Made by a program: the position numbers and the translations under genes. DNA of 34,956 bases from Gammaproteobacteria bacterium. Lineage in GTDB: Bacteria > Pseudomonadota > Gammaproteobacteria > Steroidobacterales > GCA-2729495. Under the pieces are notes generated by a model. It was not told the origin of the DNA and did not search any database. It worked only from the letters and a program-made list of their open reading frames with translations. The stretch's first letter is position 1. Each line of letters starts with the position of its first letter. Positions 1 through 8,755 of the stretch are shown one piece after another. The stretch lies in the NCBI GenBank assembly GCA_009692345.1, contig SHZI01000017.1:1-34956 (forward strand), in the 5' to 3' direction.

Positions 1-89
1 CCCTGCTCACGGTTGCAGTTGTCCCCGTGATCGGCCTGCTGTTCATACCCTGGGTCATCGAGACCCGCGGCCAGCAACTGCCCCCGTAG
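1..89 (+). CDS. MFS-type transporter, C-terminal fragment
   Basis: Only the last 28 codons are present, read in the frame that begins at base 3 and stops with TAG at 87-89. The peptide is a hydrophobic segment (about LLTVAVVPVIGLLFIPWVIE) followed by a short polar end, ETRGQQLPP. A final membrane helix ending in a W-x-x-E-T-[RK]-G motif just before the cytoplasmic tail is typical of major facilitator superfamily carriers. Substrate cannot be told. The stop codon lies in a GTAGGAGC string matching the head of the REP-like elements elsewhere in the window. Confidence 0.6.
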   Translation, partial: LLTVAVVPVIGLLFIPWVIETRGQQLPP

Positions 90-100
90 GAGCCCTGCAG
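86..100 (+). repeat. Possible degenerate REP-like head at the MFS stop codon
   Basis: GTAGGAGC here matches the first eight bases of the REP-like elements at 6469, 22227, 34221 and 34950, again with TAG as the stop of the gene in front. The rest (CCTGCAG) does not form the usual stem, so this is either a decayed copy or chance. Confidence 0.3.
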
Positions 101-142
101 AGTCCGGTTTGTAACCGGTCTATAACTGACGAGGCGACCCCG

Positions 143-164
143 GGGCCGGTATTGTTCCCGGCCC
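143..164 (+). promoter_or_regulatory. GC-rich hairpin abutting the cysA start codon
   Basis: GGGCCGG (143-149) and CCGGCCC (158-164) form a perfect 7-bp stem with an 8-base loop whose last base touches the ATG at 165. No Shine-Dalgarno is visible. A TATAAC at 121-126 could be a -10 box giving a leader of about 30 bases made mostly of this hairpin, which would hinder initiation. That it is regulatory is inference. Confidence 0.4.
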
Positions 165-1925
165 ATGTCCATTACTCTCGATCAGGTCACCAAGCAGTAC
201 CAGGGCAACCCGGTCGTCAATGACGTTTCCCTGGCGGTGGCCGAAGGCGAGTTCTTCGTTCTCCTGGGCCCCAGCGGCAGCGGCAAGAGCACTCTCCTCC
301 GGGCCATTGCCGGCCTGACTGCCGCTGATCATGGCCGCATCACCCTTTTCGGCCGGGACGTCACCCAGGTGTCAGCCCGGGAGCGGGAAGTCGGCTTCGT
401 CTTCCAGAACTACGCCCTGTTCCGCCACATGACGGTGGGCGAGAACATCGAATTCGCACTCCGGGTGAGGCGGGTAAAGCCAGCAGAGCGGGCCCGGCGT
501 CGGAAGGAGCTTCTGGACCTGATCGGCCTGCCGGGCATGGACGACCGCCTGCCTACCCAGCTCTCTGGAGGACAGCAGCAGCGCGTGGCGGTTGCCCGTG
601 CCCTCGCCCACAAGCCCAAGGTCCTGCTGCTCGACGAGCCCTTCGGCGCCCTGGACGCGAAGATTCGTGAGGAACTGCGGCGCACGATCCGCTCCGTTCA
701 GCGGGAGCTGGGCATCACCACCATCCTCGTCACCCACGATCAGGAAGAGGCCTTTGCCCTGGGTGACCGCCTTGGAGTCATGAACCTCGGCAGGCTGCTG
801 GAGACCGGCCGGCCGACCGAGCTCTATACCCGTCCGGCCACGCGCTTCGTCGCCACGTTTCTGGGGGCCGCGAACCTTCTGCTCCGGCGCGAGGCGCGCT
901 CGGGCTCTGACCTGGCGCCCGCCCGGGCAGAAGGAGAAACGGACAGCCCACTACGGGACCGCCGCGACCAGGAGGTGGTGGCGATGCTCCGTCCCGAAGA
1001 AGCCGAGCTGGCACCGGACCGGGATGCCCTGCTGACCGCCTTTCTCGGCTATGGCCACGTCGAAGAACTGCAGTTCACTGGTGCCCTTGAACGTTTGCGT
1101 ATCCGGATGGGCACCGAGGGGGCCGCGCGCAGCAGTGACTCTCGCAGCAATGAGGGGGAAACCAGCGCCATGCCGCCGGTGTGGATCGATGTGACCCGCA
1201 CGCAGCCGGAGCAGCGAGCCTTTCCCCTGGCCTTGGGCCAGCGGGTGGCCGTGGGTACCCGGCGCATTCACGTCCTGCCCACCCCGTTGTCGAGTTTCAC
1301 CGCGTGTGCGGAGTCCCGGGACAGCGCGGCCATCCTGATGGGGAATCCGTGGCTGGTCGACCTGACGATCCGGATGCAGACCAGGCTCTCCGCCCAGGTG
1401 GAACCCCTGGTGGCAGACGACGGGGCGGACCCGGTCGTGGCGCCCGCCGGTGTAGCGGTGGTTACCGCCGGGCCAGACTGCCCGGCCAGGGTGCGCCGAC
1501 TGCTCGCCCGGGGGGTAACGCCCGTGCTGTGCCTGCCGGAGGACGCGGCCCCGCCCAGCCGGGTGATCGTGCATTTCGCCGGCCAGGTCGCGCGGCGCTC
1601 CACGCTCGCAGTCACGGCCAGCCTGCTGCGGCACGTCCCCGCGGAAGCGGTGTTTCTCGGCATTCTCCCCAGCGACAGTTCCGAGCGAACCCGCACAGCC
1701 GGCCTCCGGCAACTGCTGGATGTCCGCTCCGAAGCCCAGGCCGGTCATGGTCTCGACGTCCGCACGGAACTTCGTCTGGGTGAACGTATTGAGGAACTGC
1801 TGCGGGAGCTCGAGGCACAGCCGGGGCAAATGCTGATTCTGGGCCTGCCGGAGCCGGGCTCCCTCCCGGAGAGTTTCGAAGCACTGCTGACCCAGTCGCC
1901 GGGCTGGCCCGTTCTGCTGGCCTGA
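165..1925 (+). CDS. cysA: Sulfate/thiosulfate-type ABC importer ATPase with a C-terminal USP-like extension
   Basis: ATPase of a CysA-type importer that drives sulfate or a related oxyanion through the CysT/CysW channel. Walker A is GPSGSGKST (about 35-43), the signature is LSGGQQQR (about 133-140) and Walker B is LLLDEPFGALDA (about 154-165), followed by the switch His in ILVTHD; an OmpR/TOBE-like regulatory region follows to about residue 380. CysA proteins usually have about 340-365 residues; this one has 586. The extra part, about 390-586, contains an alpha/beta segment (RVIVHFAGQVARRSTLAV to PGWPVLLA) patterned like a universal stress protein domain: beta-strand, long helix, strand FLGILP, strand LILGLP, final PVLLA. 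It heads an operon with cysT and cysW 22 bases downstream. ATPase assignment is secure; the USP-like call rests on pattern only, and the nucleotide-binding G-x2-G-x9-G motif of ATP-binding USPs is not evident. Confidence 0.9.
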   Translation: MSITLDQVTKQYQGNPVVNDVSLAVAEGEFFVLLGPSGSGKSTLLRAIAGLTAADHGRITLFGRDVTQVSAREREVGFVFQNYALFRHMTVGENIEFALRVRRVKPAERARRRKELLDLIGLPGMDDRLPTQLSGGQQQRVAVARALAHKPKVLLLDEPFGALDAKIREELRRTIRSVQRELGITTILVTHDQEEAFALGDRLGVMNLGRLLETGRPTELYTRPATRFVATFLGAANLLLRREARSGSDLAPARAEGETDSPLRDRRDQEVVAMLRPEEAELAPDRDALLTAFLGYGHVEELQFTGALERLRIRMGTEGAARSSDSRSNEGETSAMPPVWIDVTRTQPEQRAFPLALGQRVAVGTRRIHVLPTPLSSFTACAESRDSAAILMGNPWLVDLTIRMQTRLSAQVEPLVADDGADPVVAPAGVAVVTAGPDCPARVRRLLARGVTPVLCLPEDAAPPSRVIVHFAGQVARRSTLAVTASLLRHVPAEAVFLGILPSDSSERTRTAGLRQLLDVRSEAQAGHGLDVRTELRLGERIEELLRELEAQPGQMLILGLPEPGSLPESFEALLTQSPGWPVLLA

Positions 1926-1947
1926 CTTAGGGATCGAGGCTAAGGCA

Positions 1948-2787
1948 GTGAACGGCTTCCGCGAACCGAGCGTGCTACCGGGCTTTGGCCTGACCCTGGG
2001 CTTCGCCACCTTTTTCCTGAGCGCCATTGTGCTGCTGCCGCTGGCGGCGCTGGTTCTCAAGACCGCCAGCATGAGCTGGGCCGATTTCGTGGACGTCGTC
2101 TCGAGTCCCCGCGCCCTGGCGTCCTACCGGCTGTCCTTTGGGGCCTCCCTCGTCGCCGCGCTGATCAATACCGTGTTCGGGTTCATCGTGGCCTGGACTC
2201 TCGTCCGCTACGATTTCCCCGGCCGCAAGATCCTGGATGCCATGATCGACATGCCGTTTGCACTGCCGACGGCAGTCTCCGGCATCGCCCTCACGGCGGT
2301 GTTCGCCCAGAACGGCTGGATTGGCCAGTACCTCGAGCCCTACGGCATCAAGGTGGCCTACACCTGGCTGGGGGTGACCGTGGCACTGACACTGATCGGG
2401 CTGCCGTTTGTCGTGCGCTCTGTGCAGCCCTCGCTGCTGGAGGTCCAGCGGGATCTGGAGGACGCTGCCGAGACCCTGGGCGCGACGCCCTTGTATATCT
2501 TCCGCCGGATCATCTTTCCCACGGTCCTTCCGGCACTGGCATCCGGCTTCACCCTGGCGTTCGCCCGGGGTATTGGTGAGTACGGGTCGGTCATCTTCAT
2601 TGCCGGCAATCTGCCGATGAAAACCGAGATCACCCCGCTGCTGATCGTGATCAAGCTGGAGGAGTTCGACTACAACGGCGCCGCAGCGTTGGGCTTTGTG
2701 CTGCTGGCCATGTCCTTCGTGATGCTGCTGTCGATCAACCTCGTGCAGGCCTGGGCCCGGCGCGGGGTTGTTACGGCGCGACGCTGA
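1948..2787 (+). CDS. cysT: Sulfate ABC transporter permease CysT (CysU)
   Basis: Inner-membrane permease of 279 residues, the normal size, with about six hydrophobic segments. The EAA loop that contacts the ATPase is visible as DLEDAAETLGATPLYIFRRI followed by FPTVLPAL; the segment MIDMPFALPTAVSGIAL is typical of CysT/CysU. The start is GTG at 1948, 22 bases after the cysA stop. Its TGA shares one base with the ATG of cysW at 2787, so the two are translationally coupled. Substrate is inferred from CysT/CysW family likeness and could include thiosulfate, molybdate or tungstate. Confidence 0.92.
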   Translation: MNGFREPSVLPGFGLTLGFATFFLSAIVLLPLAALVLKTASMSWADFVDVVSSPRALASYRLSFGASLVAALINTVFGFIVAWTLVRYDFPGRKILDAMIDMPFALPTAVSGIALTAVFAQNGWIGQYLEPYGIKVAYTWLGVTVALTLIGLPFVVRSVQPSLLEVQRDLEDAAETLGATPLYIFRRIIFPTVLPALASGFTLAFARGIGEYGSVIFIAGNLPMKTEITPLLIVIKLEEFDYNGAAALGFVLLAMSFVMLLSINLVQAWARRGVVTARR

Positions 2788-3659
2788 TGGTCGGCATCAC
2801 GGCCAGCAGCGCCGCAGAGATCTCCGCCCGTCCCGGCCGGCGGACCCTGACTTCAGTGGTGATCCGCTGGACCTTCATCGGGCTGTCGCTGGGCTTTCTG
2901 GCCGCAGTCCTGCTTGCACCTCTCGCTGCCGTCTTTACGACCGCGCTTGGTGAGGGCGTGGCCGCCTACTTCAGGAGCTTTGCCGACGCCGACACCGGCG
3001 CGGCAATCCGTCTCACCCTCTTTACCGCCGCTATCGTGGTGCCCCTGAACACCATCTTCGGGATCTGCGCTGCCTGGGCCATCGCCAAGTTCGAATTCCG
3101 CGGCAAGACCTTCCTGATGACCCTCATCGACCTGCCCTTTGCCGTTTCCCCGATCGTCTCTGGACTGGTGTACGTCCTGCTCTTCGGGGCCCAGGGGTGG
3201 TTCGGGAGCTGGCTTCTGGAGCACAATATCGAGGTAATTTTTGCCCTCCCCGGCATCATTCTGGCCACCCTGTTCGTGACCTTTCCCTACGTGGCCCGGG
3301 AGCTGATCCCGCTGATGGAGCAACTGGGCAATGATGAAGAGGAAGCCGCGATGACCCTGGGGGCCAGTGGCCTGATAACCTTCCTCCGGGTCACGCTGCC
3401 GAAGATCCGCTGGGGCCTGATTTACGGAGTGATCCTCTGCAACGCGCGGGCCATGGGCGAGTTTGGCGCCGTGTCGGTAGTCTCGGGCCACATCCGCGGG
3501 CTGACGACCACCATGCCCCTGCACATCGAGATCCTGTACAACGAGTATGCCTTCGTGGGTGCATTTGCCGTAGCGTCACTGCTGACCCTGCTGGCTGTGA
3601 TCACCCTCATCGTCAAGAGCCTCATGGAATGGCAGGCTAGCCGGGCGAGTGGAAACTGA
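2787..3659 (+). CDS. cysW: Sulfate ABC transporter permease CysW
   Basis: Second permease half (290 residues), partner of CysT. About six membrane helices; the EAA loop appears as DEEEAAMTLGASGLITFLRV followed by LPKIRWGL, and the segment LIDLPFAVSPIVSGLVYVLL is characteristic of CysW. The N-terminus has about 30 polar residues before the first helix. ATG at 2787 overlaps the cysT stop. It ends two bases before the ATG of the sensor kinase at 3662, so the kinase and regulator belong to the same transcript. Confidence 0.92.
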   Translation: MVGITASSAAEISARPGRRTLTSVVIRWTFIGLSLGFLAAVLLAPLAAVFTTALGEGVAAYFRSFADADTGAAIRLTLFTAAIVVPLNTIFGICAAWAIAKFEFRGKTFLMTLIDLPFAVSPIVSGLVYVLLFGAQGWFGSWLLEHNIEVIFALPGIILATLFVTFPYVARELIPLMEQLGNDEEEAAMTLGASGLITFLRVTLPKIRWGLIYGVILCNARAMGEFGAVSVVSGHIRGLTTTMPLHIEILYNEYAFVGAFAVASLLTLLAVITLIVKSLMEWQASRASGN

Positions 3660-3661
3660 AG

Positions 3662-5788
3662 ATGTCTGACTGGCGGGAACTGCTGCGTATCACCCCGGGC
3701 GCTGGCCGCCTGGACCCGGGCAAGCTGAGCCTGGGCACGCTGCTGGCGGGCATCAACGTGCTGCTGGTCATCATCGTGATTGGCGGCATCAGCCTGGTGG
3801 CCGTTGACCTGCTTGGTGACCTGGCAGACGACCAGGGCATGGCCCGCGTGCAGGTGGCGGGTGCCACGGTCCGCGAGGATATCCGCGAGATTGCCGATGA
3901 CACTTTGCTGGCAACCCGTGCGCTGGCCGAGCGCCCCACGCTGCAGCGCCTCTGGCGCGAACAGCGCGTGCGGTCGCTGGAGGCCTACCTGAAGCGCATC
4001 TGCCAGGCCGGCGAGATCACCGGCTGCGCGCTGACCGCACCCGGCAGCAGCCCGATCTTCGCCGGGAAGGCCCTGCCCTGGGATGACATCCTGAATGCCA
4101 GTACGGAACAGGGCGAGCGTCTCCTGGTGGCCCCGACCACCACGGGGGACCCGCTCGTGGGCGCCGTGGCCAGCATTCCCGCGGGGTCCTCGGAGGCCCC
4201 GGCAGCCAAGCTGATCCTCATGCGAGCCCTGGATGCCGAGACGGCCGCCCGACTCGCAAAGCGCGCCGGGATGGCGGTGCGCCTGCTCAACTACAACACC
4301 TTTGCCGACGAAGGGGCTGACAATTTCACCCCTCTGCACACCCTGGCTCTGGGCAACGGCCGACTCACGGCGGAGCGCCTGGACGCCACGGGCATGTACG
4401 CCTCCAGTTATCCGCTGTTCGCGTCCACGGGCGAAGCCATCGGACTGATCGAGACCCGCCTGCCCGTCGCGATCGTCGAGTCTTCTGTGGAGGCGCTGAT
4501 CCGGGAGTTGCTGCTCGTCGCGCTGCTGCTGGGGATTCTGGCTGGGGTGGCGGGCATCGTTCTTGGGCGCTGGGTAGCCAATCCGGTCCGGGATCTGACG
4601 GCCGCGGCGACCCGCCTCGGCCAGGGCGATTTCTCCACCTCCATTCCGGTGGCCGGGGCGGCGGAGGTCGGCACGCTGGCGAGCACGATGGAGGATATGC
4701 GGCGCAGCCTGGTTGATCTGACGAACACCCTGCGGAGCCGCGAGGCCGAAGCCCAGGCAGTACTGGACGGCATCGTCGAGGGCGTCTACGCCGTCGACCG
4801 GGAGCGCCGGATCCGTTACCTGAACCCAAGGGCCGCCGAACTCCTGGGGGTCTCAGCCACCGAGGCAGTGGGCCGGTTCTGCGGGGACGTGCTGAAGCCG
4901 GCGGCGGGTGATGGCCAGCGACCTTGCGAAACCAACTGCCCGATTCTGCAGGCGCGCGCCCTGGGCTCTGCCCGCGCGACCGAGCGTCTGGCACCCCGGG
5001 CAGGCGCGTCCCGCACGACGGTGATCACCAGTTCGGCAATGGTGGATGACCTGCAGGTGCAGGTCATCCGCGACGAAACCGAGCTTGAGGGCGTCCGGCG
5101 GGCCCGGGACTCTGTGCTGGCGAATATCTCCCACGAGTTTCGGACGCCACTGGCTGCGCAGCTGGCCTCCATCGAACTGCTGCGCGACGGCCTCGACAGC
5201 CTCGAGCCCCAGGCGCGCCGGGATCTGGTGCTCTCGCTGGAACGCGGTACGGTCCGCCTGACCCGCCTGATCGATAACCTGCTTGAGAGCGTGCGTATCG
5301 AGTCCGGCCAGCTCAGCCTGCGGCGGCAGTCTGTCGTGCTGCCGGACGTCATCGATCAGGCCAGAGAACTGAGCGAAGCTCTGGTGGTCCAGCGTCGCCA
5401 GATGCTGCTGGTTGAGCTCCCTGAATCCCTGCCCGCCATTTATGGCGACAGTCCGCGGCTCACCCAGGTGTTCGTCAATCTGCTCGCCAACGCCAGCAAG
5501 TTTGCGCCGGAGGGCTCGACCATCCGGATCGGCGGTCGCCAGCAGGGCGAGCAGGTGGAAGCCTGGGTGGAGGATGAAGGAACCGGGGTTCCTGACCTGG
5601 CGGACACGGCCATCTTCGACCGCTTTTACCGCGGCCGGGACGAGGAGCCGGAACCCACGGGCCTGGGCCTGGGATTGTGGATCGTCAAGTCCATCGTCGA
5701 ACGGCACGGCGGCCAGGTCAGCGCCGGCCGCACCACGGAAGGCCGCACGCGCTTCAGCATCCTGCTGCCCGTGGCCCGGCCGGAATGA
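3662..5788 (+). CDS. Membrane sensor histidine kinase with HAMP and Cys-rich PAS domain
   Basis: A 708-residue sensor kinase. One membrane helix at about 24-50, a periplasmic sensor region of about 220 residues, a second helix at about 280-305, then HAMP (GRWVANPVRDLTAAATRL), a PAS domain starting near AVLDGIVEGVYAVDRERRI, the HisKA box with His491 in NISHEFRTPL, and an ATPase domain with N box NLLANASKFAPEGS, G1 DEGTGV and G2 GLGLGLWIV. The PAS tail has three close cysteines (CGDVL, then RPCETNCPI at about 421-427), which could bind metal or sense redox; that is inference. It lies two bases after cysW and overlaps its response regulator by four bases. Placement suggests it monitors the transported anion or controls the transporter; no ligand is recognisable. 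Confidence 0.9.
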   Translation: MSDWRELLRITPGAGRLDPGKLSLGTLLAGINVLLVIIVIGGISLVAVDLLGDLADDQGMARVQVAGATVREDIREIADDTLLATRALAERPTLQRLWREQRVRSLEAYLKRICQAGEITGCALTAPGSSPIFAGKALPWDDILNASTEQGERLLVAPTTTGDPLVGAVASIPAGSSEAPAAKLILMRALDAETAARLAKRAGMAVRLLNYNTFADEGADNFTPLHTLALGNGRLTAERLDATGMYASSYPLFASTGEAIGLIETRLPVAIVESSVEALIRELLLVALLLGILAGVAGIVLGRWVANPVRDLTAAATRLGQGDFSTSIPVAGAAEVGTLASTMEDMRRSLVDLTNTLRSREAEAQAVLDGIVEGVYAVDRERRIRYLNPRAAELLGVSATEAVGRFCGDVLKPAAGDGQRPCETNCPILQARALGSARATERLAPRAGASRTTVITSSAMVDDLQVQVIRDETELEGVRRARDSVLANISHEFRTPLAAQLASIELLRDGLDSLEPQARRDLVLSLERGTVRLTRLIDNLLESVRIESGQLSLRRQSVVLPDVIDQARELSEALVVQRRQMLLVELPESLPAIYGDSPRLTQVFVNLLANASKFAPEGSTIRIGGRQQGEQVEAWVEDEGTGVPDLADTAIFDRFYRGRDEEPEPTGLGLGLWIVKSIVERHGGQVSAGRTTEGRTRFSILLPVARPE

Positions 5789-6459
5789 AGATTCTGGTTG
5801 CCGATGATGACCGGGACCTCCTGGAACTCGTCGCCTTCATGCTGGTTCAGGACGGCTACCTGGCGCTGAAGGCGGGGGACGGGCCGTCCGCGCTCAGTAT
5901 TTTCGCGGCAGAGGCCCCGGACCTGCTGATCCTCGACATCAACATGCCAGGGTTGAGCGGGTTTCAGGTCTGCGAGGAGGTCCGCCGGACTTCCCGCGTT
6001 CCCGTCATGATGCTTACGGTGCGGGGTGAAGAAGAGGACCTGGTGCGGGCCCTCGAACTCGGCGCCGATGATTACCTGAACAAGCCCTTCAGCCCACGCA
6101 CCCTGCTGGCCCGGGTCAAGGCGCTGCTGCGCCGGGCACGCCTGGAGGTGGCTTCGCCAGTAAGCGCCGGGCGCCTGAAGCTGGACCTGGAAGAACACAC
6201 GCTCCAGATAGGCGCCCAGCCGGCGATCCGCCTGACCAAGCTGGAACTCCGGCTACTGCAGGTCCTGCTGGCCAATCACGGCCGCGCTGTGAGCTCCGAT
6301 CGACTGTTGATCCAGGTCTGGGGGCACCGGGGCGCCGGCGACCGGGAGCTGCTGAAGCAGCTGGTCCATCGCGCGCGGCAGAAGATCGAACGGGAACCGG
6401 CCAACCCGGAGATTCTGCAGACGGTGCCCGGCGCAGGCTATCGCCTGCTCGTCGACTGA
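5785..6459 (+). CDS. OmpR/PhoB-family response regulator
   Basis: A 224-residue two-domain regulator. The receiver domain begins MKILVADDDRD (acidic pocket), has the phospho-acceptor Asp51 in LLILDINMPG and the conserved Lys in YLNKPFSP. The C-terminal winged helix contains LTKLELRLLQVLLANHGRAVS and ends with the usual TVPGAGYRLL. The start ATG at 5785 overlaps the kinase TGA (ATGA), which fixes the start and implies coupling. Cognate partner of the preceding kinase; targets are unknown, the adjacent sulfate operon being the obvious candidate. Confidence 0.93.
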   Translation: MKILVADDDRDLLELVAFMLVQDGYLALKAGDGPSALSIFAAEAPDLLILDINMPGLSGFQVCEEVRRTSRVPVMMLTVRGEEEDLVRALELGADDYLNKPFSPRTLLARVKALLRRARLEVASPVSAGRLKLDLEEHTLQIGAQPAIRLTKLELRLLQVLLANHGRAVSSDRLLIQVWGHRGAGDRELLKQLVHRARQKIEREPANPEILQTVPGAGYRLLVD

Positions 6460-6468
6460 AAAGGGACC

Positions 6469-6522
6469 GTAGGAGCGCCTTTAGGCGCGATTCCTGATGA
6501 TCGCGCCTAAAGGCGCTCCTAC
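6469..6522. repeat. REP-like palindrome, inverted pair
   Basis: A perfect inverted repeat: two 22-base units (GTAGGAGCGCC-TTTA-GGCGCGA) facing each other around a 10-base spacer (6491-6500). Each unit is itself a small stem-loop, and together they make a 54-base palindrome between the convergent response-regulator and sbp genes. The GTAG head of the minus-strand unit provides the TAG stop of sbp at 6519-6521. There is no T-tract, so it is not a classic terminator, though it could block transcription or exonucleases from both sides. The head and tail resemble the SMAG/REP elements of Stenotrophomonas and relatives. Confidence 0.85.
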
Positions 6523-7529
6523 TTCACGAGTGAAATCTGGTCGAAGATGCCGCCTTCGGCAAAGTGGGCGGTATGAACCTTGGTCCAGCCGCCCAGATCA
6601 CCGATGCTGACCAGGTTAATGGCGGGAAAGCGGGCTGCGTACTTCGCCGCGACCGCAGGATCCCGGGGGCGGTAGTAGTTGCGCGCAATGATTTCCTGGC
6701 CCACCGGCGTGTACAGGTACTTGAGATAGGCATCGGCCACCTCGCGCGTACCCCTGCGGAGCGCGACCTTGTCAACGACGGTGACCGGGGGCTCGGCCAG
6801 AACACTCAGGGATGGCACGACGATGTCGACCTTGCCAACGCCAAGCGCTGTCTGCGCCAGAAACGCTTCGTTCTCCCAGCTCAGCAGCACGTCACCGATG
6901 CCGCGCTGGACGAAGGTCATCGTGGCCGCCCGGGCGCCTGTATCCAGCACGGGAACATTCCGGAACAGCCTGGCCATATAGGCCTTGGCCGTTGCCTCGG
7001 TAGCACCGGGCTGACGCATCGCCCAGGCCCAGGCTGCCAGGTAGTTCCACCGGGCGCCGCCGGAGGTCTTCGGGTTCGGTGTGATCACCTGGATGCCGGG
7101 ACGCACAAGATCGGACCAGTCCCGAATGCCTTTCGGGTTGCCCTTCCGCACCAGGAAGACAATCGTGGAGGTATAGGGCGCGCTGTTGTAAGGCAAGCGG
7201 CTCTGCCAGTTGGCGGGCAGGGACTTGGCCTGCCGCGCGATGGCGTCGATGTCGTAGGCCAGGGCCAGAGTCACGACATCCGCTGGCAGGCCGTCGATCA
7301 CGGACCGGGCCTGCTTGGCGGAGCCCCCGTGGGACTGCCGGACGGTCACCACATCGCCGGTTTTTGCCTTCCAGTACTGCGCGAAGGCAGCGTCGTACTG
7401 TTTGTACAACTCCCGGGTGGGGTCGTAGGACGCGTTGAGCAGCGTGACATTTGCTGCCTGAACGAGGCCCGCCGCAACGCTGAGGACGGCAAGCACCACC
7501 CAGCGATGCCACTGACGAAGGGGAAACAT
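6519..7529 (-). CDS. sbp: Periplasmic sulfate-binding protein
   Basis: A 336-residue solute-binding protein with a Sec signal peptide ([17 protein letters not shown]) and the family landmarks [63 protein letters not shown] and LLSWENEA. These match Sbp/CysP and leave little doubt about family. It delivers sulfate or thiosulfate to CysTWA, which is encoded convergently, so the binding protein has a separate transcript. ATG at 7529 is preceded by GAAGGGGAAAC. The stop is contributed by the REP-like element at 6469-6522. A small secreted protein gene lies 22 bases upstream. Confidence 0.93.
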   Translation of the reverse strand: MFPLRQWHRWVVLAVLSVAAGLVQAANVTLLNASYDPTRELYKQYDAAFAQYWKAKTGDVVTVRQSHGGSAKQARSVIDGLPADVVTLALAYDIDAIARQAKSLPANWQSRLPYNSAPYTSTIVFLVRKGNPKGIRDWSDLVRPGIQVITPNPKTSGGARWNYLAAWAWAMRQPGATEATAKAYMARLFRNVPVLDTGARAATMTFVQRGIGDVLLSWENEAFLAQTALGVGKVDIVVPSLSVLAEPPVTVVDKVALRRGTREVADAYLKYLYTPVGQEIIARNYYRPRDPAVAAKYAARFPAINLVSIGDLGGWTKVHTAHFAEGGIFDQISLVK

Positions 7530-7551
7530 GGCGGGGCCCAGGCCGGCGCGG

Positions 7552-7818
7552 CTACTGGGAGTGGGTGTGGATGCGTGGCTTCAGGTCCTCGTAGCGAGGC
7601 CGCAGCGCCGCAAGTTCCGCCTTGGTGAGCGCCGACGCGGCGAGGTCAACCTTGCCGCCCTGAGCAACCCGCGCCTGCTGGCCGGAAAGCGTCGGCTCTG
7701 CCGCCTTGGCCGCCTTGGCCGCCTTGGCCGCTTCAGCCCCACCTGCCAGCAGGCCGCCTGCCACCAGCGTACCGGCGAGGACGAGGAGTAACCGGGCAGC
7801 GGGGCGGGCAACCGTCAT
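7552..7818 (-). CDS. Small Ala/Lys-repeat secreted protein, unknown
   Basis: An 88-residue ORF starting at ATG 7818, with an N-terminal signal-like stretch ([21 protein letters not shown]) and then three to four AAK units encoded by a 9-base tandem repeat around 7705-7735. The rest is polar ([39 protein letters not shown]). It is 22 bases upstream of sbp on the same strand and so is probably cotranscribed. I do not recognise the family. Codon use and the clean signal peptide favour a real gene. Confidence 0.55.
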   Translation of the reverse strand: MTVARPAARLLLVLAGTLVAGGLLAGGAEAAKAAKAAKAAEPTLSGQQARVAQGGKVDLAASALTKAELAALRPRYEDLKPRIHTHSQ

Positions 7819-7878
7819 GACTTGAGGCCTCTCGGATCGGGGACGTGATTCTGCCATGAGCGGCGCGCGGCGTCCCGG

Positions 7879-8625
7879 CTAGGTGTCACTCTGCCAGCCC
7901 CGGTGGGGGTGCCGGCGCACCAGTGCAGGATCCTGGAAGAGCAGGACGAGCGCAGCGCCGGCCAGGAAGCCCCCGATATGGGCCCAGAACGCCACGCCCC
8001 CGCCCTGAGCGCCAATGGAGCCCACGCCACCGACCAGCTGGGCGACGAACCAGTAGCCCAGCATCCAGAAGGCGGGGATGGTGAACGTCGTGATGAAGAA
8101 GCCGAGGAAGATGAGCATCTTCACCCGCACCTTCGGGTAGAGGAGCACATAGGCCCCCATCACCCCGCCGATGGCCCCGGAGGCCCCCACCATCGGTATA
8201 CCCGCGGCAGGGTCCGCCAGGATCTGGGCTACCGCCGCCGCCAGTCCACAGAGCACATAGAAGACCGCAAAGCGCAGGTGGCCCATGGAATCCTCGACGT
8301 TGTTGCCAAAGATCCAGAGAAACCAGAGGTTGCCGATGAGGTGCAGCCAGCCGCCATGCAGGAACATGTGGCTCACGGCGGTCAGCCAGTTGGGCGTGTT
8401 GGTCAGCACGCAGTAGGTGCCTGGTCCGACCTCGAAACGGGTGCCCGCTGCCAGCGTCTGCAGCAACTCCCCGGGCACCAGCCCCAGCGTGCACACGGAA
8501 GCCCCGAGCCGGGGCTCCAGCCCCAGTCCCTGAACGAAGACCCACGCCGCGATGTTCAGGGCAATCAGCACATAGGTCGTATAGGGCGTCAGGAAATGCG
8601 GGTTTTCGTCGCTGAGGGGAAACAT
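7879..8625 (-). CDS. Rhomboid-family intramembrane serine protease
   Basis: A 248-residue polytopic protein with the rhomboid signature: HMFLHGGWLHLIGNLWFLWIFG in helices 1-2, the catalytic Ser in VGASGAIGGVMG, and the catalytic His in FWAHIGGFLAGAAL. It would cleave membrane-spanning substrates within the inner membrane. The form with a long loop between helices 1 and 2 is common in GlpG-like proteins annotated as rhomboid family. ATG at 8625 follows GAGGGGAAAC. The substrate is unknown. It is oriented with the small protein and sbp, 60 bases ahead of the former. Confidence 0.93.
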   Translation of the reverse strand: MFPLSDENPHFLTPYTTYVLIALNIAAWVFVQGLGLEPRLGASVCTLGLVPGELLQTLAAGTRFEVGPGTYCVLTNTPNWLTAVSHMFLHGGWLHLIGNLWFLWIFGNNVEDSMGHLRFAVFYVLCGLAAAVAQILADPAAGIPMVGASGAIGGVMGAYVLLYPKVRVKMLIFLGFFITTFTIPAFWMLGYWFVAQLVGGVGSIGAQGGGVAFWAHIGGFLAGAALVLLFQDPALVRRHPHRGWQSDT

Positions 8626-8755
8626 GCTCGATCCGATGTTAGCTGGCGGGCCCCGGGAGACCTTTGCTTTATGTAACAGCGATTCACCGGAATTTCACAT
8701 GCGCCGCCTAACCTTGCAAGCCTGACTGTTACCGCCCCTTCTCCGGAGAGAATCG

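Noticed and set aside
951-2072. Minus-strand ORF over the cysA 3' half and cysT start
   Set aside because: No protein-family features; antisense to a well-supported operon.
6469-6522. REP-like palindrome as a rho-independent terminator
   Set aside because: There is no T-tract on either side; the same unit occurs at many loci, so a dispersed repeat explains it better.
7700-7740. Nine-base tandem repeat as a satellite or CRISPR-like array
   Set aside because: Units are contiguous, in frame, and encode AAK repeats of a secreted protein; there are no spacers.
7500-8625. Near-identical starts of sbp and the rhomboid gene (both MFPL)
   Set aside because: Similarity ends after about 14 bases; proteins are unrelated, so it is probably chance.
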